DNA from: Podocnemis expansa
Lineage: Eukaryota; Chordata; Testudines; Podocnemididae
Reading direction: 5' to 3'
DNA: 64,000 nt
NCBI GenBank assembly: GCA_007922195.1
Contig: ML682005.1
Coordinates: 24,297,632-24,361,631, forward strand
The translations under genes were made by a program, and so were the position numbers. Of this stretch, positions 57,849 to 64,000 are shown piece by piece. Position 1 is the stretch's first letter. Every line of letters starts with the position of its first letter. The notes beneath the pieces are model-generated. The model was given only the letters and a program-made list of their open reading frames with translations. It was not told the DNA's origin and did no database searches.

Positions 57849-58980
57849 AATGTTCCCTCTAAGCTGCACCAGTGAGGCACAACAACCCCTGACCCCAGCA
57901 CAGGTCTAGCAGCCACAAGCCATGCCTGGCCCCAGAAACATTTCTCCTGGGCGCCAGGAAGCCTGGGGTGGGGCTGGCAGGGAGCAGAAGCAGAAGCGGA
58001 GGAGCCAGGGGATTGGGGCTGGTGGGGAGCGGAAGAGCCGGGCAATCAGGGCTGGTGTGGAGAAGAGGAGCCGGGGGATTGGGGCTAGCGGGGAGTGGAA
58101 GAGCCGGAGGATTGGGGCTGGTGGGGAGCGGAGGATCGGGGCTGGCGGGGAGTGGAAGAGCCGGGCGATCAGGGCTGGTGTGGAGCGGAGGAGCTGGACC
58201 ATTGGGGCTGGCGGGGAGTAGAGGAGCCAGAGAATCAGGGCTGGTGGGGAGTGGAGGATTGGGGCTGGAGGGGAGCAGAGGAGCTGGACGATCGGGGCTG
58301 GCGGGGAGCGGAGGAGCCAGAGGATCGGGACTGGTGGGGAGCAGAAGATGGGGAGTGGAGGAGCCGGGGTGGGGGCTCCCGCGCTGGGGGCAGGTTAGAA
58401 GCGGGGGTAAGCTCATGCCATGTGGGGGGGAGGGGAATGTTGATGTGTAAGGAAACGTATTGTTTCCTTTTCAAGTCACCACTGCAATTGTCTTGCACCA
58501 AACTGTTGGCTGTACGCTTTGTCATTTTGTGTTATGAATTTGTGAAGCTGCTTTGTGGGATGGCTTGATGTCAAGAAATATAAAGGTATTGGAAGTTTTA
58601 AGATGGCATGGCTAAATGAATTAATTACAACTGAGACTATGGAATCTGGAGAGGTGCAGCATGTCAAATCGGGTCAGCTATTTTCTTACTCTGAGGACAA
58701 TGGCGTATTATGCTTGTCATGTGCAGAAGCCAAGACAAGCTGTGATTTTGCTAAAGGAAAGACATGGAGTTCATGGAAGATTGACTATTCGGAGAGGCAT
58801 CTCAATCAGAAAATCTATACAATGTTCCCTCTCTAAGCTGGTGACACAACTGAGCAAGTTATGGATGCACTTGGGGAGCCAATGGGCAGTGAGTGGCTGA
58901 GGGGCCCGGCCCGGGCCCAGGAACTTGCTCAGCTGCATCCATAAGTTGCTCAGCTGCATCATCGGCTTAGAGGGAACACT
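57849..58980 (+). mobile_element. hAT-like element, 1.13 kb, with minisatellite and transposase remnant
   Basis: The ends caatgttccctctaagctg and gcttagagggaacactg are inverted repeats. A gttaag word flanks both sides, and the exact 8-bp duplication is not certain. 57960-58370 is a GC-rich minisatellite with units of 36 bp and shorter (ggggctggtggggagcgga, agagccgg), all multiples of three, so frames stay open on both strands. 58555-58836 contains the transposase-like remnant listed separately. A second left-end-like word (caatgttccctctctaagctg) sits at 58813, suggesting a partial internal duplication. Confidence 0.7.
58555..58836 (+). pseudogene. Remnant of a hAT-type transposase zinc finger (ZNF862/TTF-like N-terminus)
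   Basis: A 93-codon frame. GSFKMAWLNELITT (about residues 13-26) is followed by SEDNGVLCLSCAEAKTSCDF (about 46-65) and AKGKTWSSWKIDYSERHLNQ. This matches the pattern of the zinc finger at the N-terminus of hAT transposases and of host proteins derived from them: -K-F---WL-E---, then NGV-C--C--A-----F--G---W-----  -RH. C-x2-C and the following His are present. The DDE catalytic and dimerisation parts are absent. It lies inside an element with hAT-like ends, which supports the assignment. Function as a host exon is possible but nothing in the sequence requires it. Confidence 0.6.
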
Positions 58981-59560
58981 GTTAAGGATTTTAGGATCTT
59001 TGTAACCTCAAATGTAATTGTTAAGTCATTTTTATAGTCAGCGTTAGGTATTTAGGTCATTGTTAGGATTTGTATGATTTTTTCTGCATTTTACTTAAAC
59101 TATTAGAATTCACTGTTAAGTTTGTACTTGAGTTTAGAAATCTTCACATACTGTAACAAAGGAAAGTCTTCAAATCTTCAAATACTGTAACAAAGGAAAG
59201 TTAACTGTCAATTTATATTGTGCTTGCTGTAATTAATCATTTAGTTAATTGGATACTTTAATTACTAAATTGAATATTGTTAATTAATCAGTAAATATTG
59301 TTAGTTAGCTAATTGAACATTTTCAGTTCTGTAATCCCATTGTATTCTAGAAAATTCTGTAAAATAAATGTTAACTCCTGTTTTCAAAGAGTTCATTTCT
59401 CTAAGTCTGTTCTTGATCGGCGGGCTGTAGCCATACTTTCCACTAGGGCGTTTTACCCATTTTTAGCAAGAGAACCACATTTTATCCCACAATACAGAGG
59501 TTTCAGTTTCAGTCTCAATTTCCCTTTCAGGTGAACAAAAAGAATCGCCTTAACAGCCGA
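58981..59560 (+). other. Retroviral 3' non-coding sequence, possible LTR end
   Basis: AT-rich, with gttaagg/ttaggta words like the segment before 57849. An aaataaa at about 59361 could be a polyadenylation signal. 59138-59167 and 59172-59201 are a 30-bp direct duplication (29 of 30 identical) containing tactgtaacaaaggaaag. No 5' LTR partner was found. Confidence 0.35.
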
Positions 59561-60836
59561 AAGATTGAGGCAGATTTAAATTTTGAGGTAACACAGGGAC
59601 ACACAAAGTTAGGTAGATCAGTGAGGGGACAGACATTCAGGAGTGTGATGTTTTCCATGTGTTTGTAATTCCCTTATGTTGTTCCAGAGTAAATTCTGGT
59701 GCTTAAGAAATTGTTTTGCTATGCCATGGTTTACTGTTACACTGTCCCTGAAGAGCGTTTTAGGAAACCAGAGCTCCCATGGTCAGGTGGATTGAGGAGT
59801 TGGGGGGCAGAGGCACTGATTCGAGGATCTAGGCATCTGGACTGTGGGGTCCCACTGCACAGGTGTGTCCGACACAAAGTCTGTATCTGAGGGCATCTGT
59901 GCCGCAATAAAACATGCAGCTAGCTTGGGCTTCTGGAGTCAGGATGCAGGAATATAAAACTGCAGCATACACAACCAGGCTCAAGCTGGTCCCAGCCCCC
60001 AAACTCCAGCCTGAGCCTGAATATCTACACTGCAATTTTATAATCTCACAGCACAAGCCTGAAGCTATGACTACACAGAAGGCTATGCCTATGCTACATT
60101 ACTACAGCTACCCTGCTGTAAGATTGCAGTGTAGCTGCTCTAAGCCAACAAAAGAGAATACTCTTGTTGACTAAATCAATCCATCCACAATGGGCAATGG
60201 CAGGTATGTTGGCAGGGGAGCAAAATCACACTCTGAAGTGTCCCTCCCCTCTGTTGCCAGAAGCTGGGAATAGATGACAGGGGATGGACCATTTGCTGTT
60301 ACCTGTTCTGTTAATTCCTTGTGAAGCTTCTGGCATCAGCTACTGTTGGAAGACAGGATACTGGGCTAGATGTACCATTGGTCTGATCCAGTGTGGTTGT
60401 CCTTATGTCAGCGTAGGTGTAGTGTACCCATATCATGATGCAACTGACATGGGTCAGGCTCTGGTGCTTTTTTGGAGTGTGGATATTCACTGATCAACCC
60501 AGAGATAGGAACAATGACCAGTCACTACCAAGACCCAGTGGAGCTAAGGAGTACAAGGGTTCAAAGATTAGATGCAATTATTATAGACTGGTGTCCGATC
60601 AGAGAATAGGACTGGATCCGTTTGTGCCCTTCACGTCCAATTGGAAAGAGAGTTAGGCATGCAACAAATTTTACTTTTGTAGTAGTGACAGCGTTCTACA
60701 GAGAATAAGATTAATAATGCCTACATTGTTAAATGGAATATGTGAGATTAATTGCACAAGTTTGTTATTCCCTAATAGTATTACAATAGTGTACATGTTT
60801 TCACAGACTACCTGGCCATTGTTAAGTAAGTTAATA
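59561..60836. other. Unannotated sequence
   Basis: No gene recognised. Words near 60060-60140 (tatgactacacag, gcagtgtagctgc) recall a degraded Harbinger-like MITE, too weak to bound. Confidence 0.35.
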
Positions 60837-60844
60837 ATGTGCGG

Positions 60845-61280
60845 CAGTGGTTCCCAACCTTTTCAGCAACACAGCGCACTTCAATGAGACAAATAATTCC
60901 ATGGCACACCCATTTTTTTCAGCTAATTGATTGGCCATAAACATAACATTTATTTACATTTACTATGGTTAAGATCTTACTAGACTAGTTTGCAACATAA
61001 TGTATGCATTTGCAACAAGCTAAAAAGGATCAAATGCATTAATGTTTAAAATCTACTGAAAAAAATGCATATCTCAATTTTGCCCTTTGGCCACCTGCAT
61101 TTAGAATATTCATGTTTTAGAATCAAATGACTGACACCTTGCTTTTAATTTAATGATTAATTTTCACAAGTTTTATGAGTTGTACATTTAGGTTGGATAG
61201 AATATTGTTTAAGATGAAACAATACTTGTTTTACATTGCTTTTCATTACCTTTGTCCAAAATGGCAGCTGAAAACCACTG
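60845..61280. mobile_element. hAT-like MITE, 436 bp
   Basis: The left end cagtggttcccaacc and right end gctgaaaaccactg are inverted repeats of the Charlie type. The flanking 8-mers atgtgcgg (60837-60844) and atgtatgg (61281-61288) agree at six of eight. Confidence 0.8.
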
Positions 61281-61288
61281 ATGTATGG

Positions 61289-63012
61289 GATCACCATAAG
61301 AGATTGTAATATGTGCCTTCCCAGATGTAAAATCCATTGAGAAGCATAAGTTCCATATTATAGCTAGTTGGTCTATGCAATGACAGTTACCCAGGGATAT
61401 CCTATTTCATTAAATACTATCTTTAGAAATCTTTAGCTTGGTCATTCCAGTAATTCTTAACCAGACAGTACACATATATAATTTCCTTTGGGATTAAACA
61501 GATGTTATAAAGTAAAAACACAATAGTGTTGGAAAACTAAGGAAAAAAAGTATTGGGTGCTTCAAAAGAATTTACTATGGTTATTTTATGCCTATAAAGC
61601 AGCAGCTCTGTGATTTCTCATTTCTATTAATTCATTTCCTTACAAACAGAAACATTTCTTGAAAGACACGGGAACTAGGTTAGGTCATACTTTTAGATTC
61701 AAAATTTGCCCTGGCTGTCACACCTAGGGAGAAGAGATGTTTCTTGGGTCATTCTTTGCTATAGAAATCTTGTCACCCAGCTGCTCTCAACTAGTGCTTT
61801 TAAGAAACTCCCTAAACAACCCTCTTGCTGATGATGTGTGCAGACTGGCTTACTAGCTGGGTGTTTCTTTTAGTGCTCTCTTTCTTGAGCGCTCTGCTGC
61901 AAACAGTCTGCTCTTGTAAGCGGAAGTCTTTGTATCCTCCTGCCCTTGTGTTCCCATGTAGTTGTGGTTAGGATTTAACCCTTAATATAACAAACATTAC
62001 TACAGTCAGTGGATTCTGAGTCCTATAATACATCTGGACATTCATTGACCCCTATCATGTGATGGGACATTTTGAATCCTCACCTATTTTTTGCTTTGTT
62101 GCCAGCTAGGTTTTGTCTCCTGTTTTTCTGTAGACTTGAGACAGCAGTGGTCCAGGTGCAGATATGGAGAGTGACAATCTCTCTGGCCCCTTCCACCTGG
62201 CTCCATCGTTTCTTTTTCCTTTACTCTAGCTTTTATTTTATCTGTCTTAGAGGAAAGAGTTGGTTGGGTAAAAAGGGGAATGAGTATGTACAGCACTGGC
62301 AAGAAGTAAAGACCTCACTGGGGCCTGGCAGGGATACCACGTAGCTTTGCTCTCTATCTACTAACTAACACTAAGGCAGAAATGCTGAGGCAGCACCTGG
62401 CTTTCTCAAGTCACCCCAGTACGGAAAAACATGCCAAGGCTAGATACTCGAAAGAGATGTGGCCACACTCCCAACTGCAGGGGGGCAGAGGGGCATTCAG
62501 ATCTTGTCTTCTTGGCAAAAGCCCAATGACATTTAAAACACAATGAAGAAGTGGAAAGTCACATTTTCTAAATGTTAATGAGGCAGGTGTTGTCATTAGC
62601 TTTGTGTCCTTCTCTGCTACGCCAGGCCTCTGTGGAGTGGACAAGGTACCAGAAACCTGGCTGCTTCTCTGCCTGCCCTGAAAGGGTAAATGAGAGTCCA
62701 GGCAGAATCAGCACGAGGCCAGCCTCCTCTTGGATTCACCTGCAGCCAACTTGCCTCACTGCGTTTCTTGGAGGCAGTGCTTAATTTGAAATGGAATCAA
62801 TGCCTGGACTTGAGTAATTATTTGTTTCATAAATGAGCCAGCAACCCCCCAGGTGCCAGTGGTATGAATTGTCAAGCTTTGTGGTGCTGGGGCTCAGCCT
62901 TTGAACAAATTAAGCACCACTTTCAGCCATCAGCGCTTGTCCTGCTGGGCAGCCAGGAGGTCTGCTCCAACTAACAGAAGCCCCCTGGCAGAAAGGGGCT
63001 TGAGAAAGGGTG
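61289..63012. other. Unannotated sequence
   Basis: No gene or clear repeat recognised. Frames up to 90 codons have no domain. Confidence 0.4.
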
Positions 63013-63020
63013 GCCAAGGG

Positions 63021-63783
63021 CAGGGGCGTCGCTGGGGCGGGGAAAGACCCGGGGCACGGGCCCGCCCCCGGAGGACAGGCCCCGCCCCCAGCCAAAAGGC
63101 CACACACCCCTGGCCCAGGATAGGGCCAAGGGGAGGCCGCGCTGCAGCGCGGCTCAGCCTAGCCTGGCCCGGCCCGGTGCGGCTGGAAGCGGCCGCTGGA
63201 GGCTGGGCCCACGGCCACAGCCCTGGATCCCCGGCCGGGGACGGGGCTGCCGCGGCCGCAGCCAGGCCCCGGATCCCCAGCGGGGGACGGGGCCGCTGCA
63301 GCCGNNNNNNNNNNNNNNNNNNNNNNNNNNNNNNNNNNNNNNNNNNNNNNNNNNNNNNNNNNNNNNNNNNNNNNNNNNNNNNNNNNNNNNNNNNNNNNNN
63401 NNNNCCCGGATCCCCGGCCTGGCCGCCGGTGGCTGCGGCGACCCCGTCCCCCGCTGGGGATCCAGGGCTGCGGCCGCGGGCCCGGCCTCCAACGGCCGCT
63501 TCTGGCTGCACCGGGCCAGGCTAGGCTGAGCTGCGCCGCACGGCAGCGAGGGCTAGCTGGCGGCGGCGGCGTGGCCACCCCTTGCCCTATCCCAGGCCAG
63601 GGGGTGGGGCCTGCCAGGGAGCCAGATAGGCCCCGGATCCCTGGCCGGAGACGCGGCCACCGTGGCCACGGCCCGCCAGGGATCGGGCCCCGGATCCCCG
63701 GCCCGATCGGGCCGGAGAACTGGGGCACCAGCGTTGGGACCCGGGGCACGTGCCCCGTGTGCCCAGCGCTAGCGACGCCACTG
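63021..63783. mobile_element. GC-rich hAT-like element, copy 3, with assembly gap
   Basis: The ends caggggcgtcgct and agcgacgccactg are inverted repeats. A perfect 8-bp duplication, gccaaggg, lies at 63013-63020 and 63784-63791. The core is almost pure G+C, with repeated ggatccccggccgggg words. A 100-N gap fills 63305-63404. The near-terminal ggggcacgtgccc word recurs in copy 1. Long frames on both strands are artefacts of composition and of the gap. Confidence 0.92.
63305..63404. other. Assembly gap (100 N)
   Basis: Unknown bases. A round 100 usually marks a gap of unknown size. Confidence 1.
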
Positions 63784-63871
63784 GCCAAGGGAGCATGCTC
63801 ACTCAGAAGGTCTGGGTTCCAGTGGCTGTGGGGCACACAGGCTGTGGCCATAAAAGATAAAGGGGCTAGGG

Positions 63872-64000
63872 CAGAGGTCGGTAACCCAACAGAACAGAAG
63901 AGCCACCCCCCCCCCCCACAGCAACCGCATGAGCCTGAGCCAGCCCAGCAGCTGCACTGCAGCCCGGCTCTCCCAAAAGCAGCCGGCAGAGAGCTGCAGC
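63872..64000. mobile_element. Left end of a hAT-like element, cut by the window edge
   Basis: cagaggtcggtaaccc is a hAT-type terminal word, followed by a GC-rich interior (gagccagcccagcagctgc). The other end lies outside the window. Confidence 0.5.

Noticed and set aside
57960..58370. Regularly repeated GC-rich units considered as a CRISPR-like array
   Set aside because: Units are contiguous, with no unique spacers; it is a minisatellite in a eukaryotic transposon.
57859..58568. Frames up to 185 codons with proline-rich or glycine/arginine-rich repeats
   Set aside because: Produced by a minisatellite with unit lengths that are multiples of three, open on both strands, inside an hAT-like element.
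55260..59060. Repeated ttagg words as possible interstitial telomere repeat
   Set aside because: The words are scattered and irregular (gttagg, ttaggta), never a TTAGGG array.
42262..59560. Attempt to pair a 5' LTR with a 3' LTR
   Set aside because: Similar AT-rich words (gttaagg, ttaggta) occur at both sides, but I could not align any stretch long enough to call an LTR pair.
62901..63851. 193- to 230-codon frames across the second gap
   Set aside because: They run through 100 N and an extremely GC-rich transposon on both strands.

Overview
The window looks like intergenic DNA from a non-avian sauropsid, most likely a turtle (a crocodilian is the main alternative). This rests on a 3' CR1 LINE fragment, a DIRS-1-like gag fragment, many hAT and PIF/Harbinger-like miniature elements, and a dispersed palindromic repeat built around GTTAGTCT and GTGGCAC that I associate with turtle genomes. 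The background is AT-rich, with islands of very GC-rich transposon sequence. There are two assembly gaps (38174-38573 and 63305-63404), both inside GC-rich elements. I found no host protein-coding gene, tRNA, rRNA or CRISPR array. Nearly all open frames are short and carry no recognisable domain.

Layout. 1-42,260 is a gene desert with interspersed repeats. It holds a 1.96 kb hAT-like element inside an older repeat (2,099-4,059), a 1.24 kb Harbinger-like element with a GC-rich core (5,412-6,654), a minus-strand CR1 3' end split by a Harbinger-like MITE (10,543-11,357), a minus-strand DIRS-like gag fragment (11,790-12,513), a 1 kb foldback retroposon (13,763-14,779), a second 2.06 kb hAT-like element (17,120-19,174), a perfect 64-bp inverted repeat (23,781-23,929), and several small hAT MITEs with clear 8-bp target duplications.

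42,260 to about 59,560 is dominated by one decayed endogenous retrovirus on the plus strand. Its order is leader, coiled-coil gag, retropepsin, RT/RNase H, integrase with a GPY/F-type C-terminus, an unusual accessory region (48,802-52,003), and env. The accessory region holds four tandem cassettes. Two carry clear retropepsin-like domains and two carry weaker retropepsin-like C-termini; three begin with an acidic segment. Every gene is broken by stops, frameshifts or insertions. I could not identify a matching LTR pair. The sequence 3' of env is AT-rich and has been hit by at least six other elements.

59,560-64,000 is again desert, with a 436-bp hAT MITE, a third GC-rich hAT-like element with a gap, and the start of another hAT element cut by the window edge.

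The repeated finding of short exact target duplications makes the nesting order readable. The retrovirus is older than the GC-rich hAT elements in its env tail and 3' region, and older than the hAT MITE in gag.
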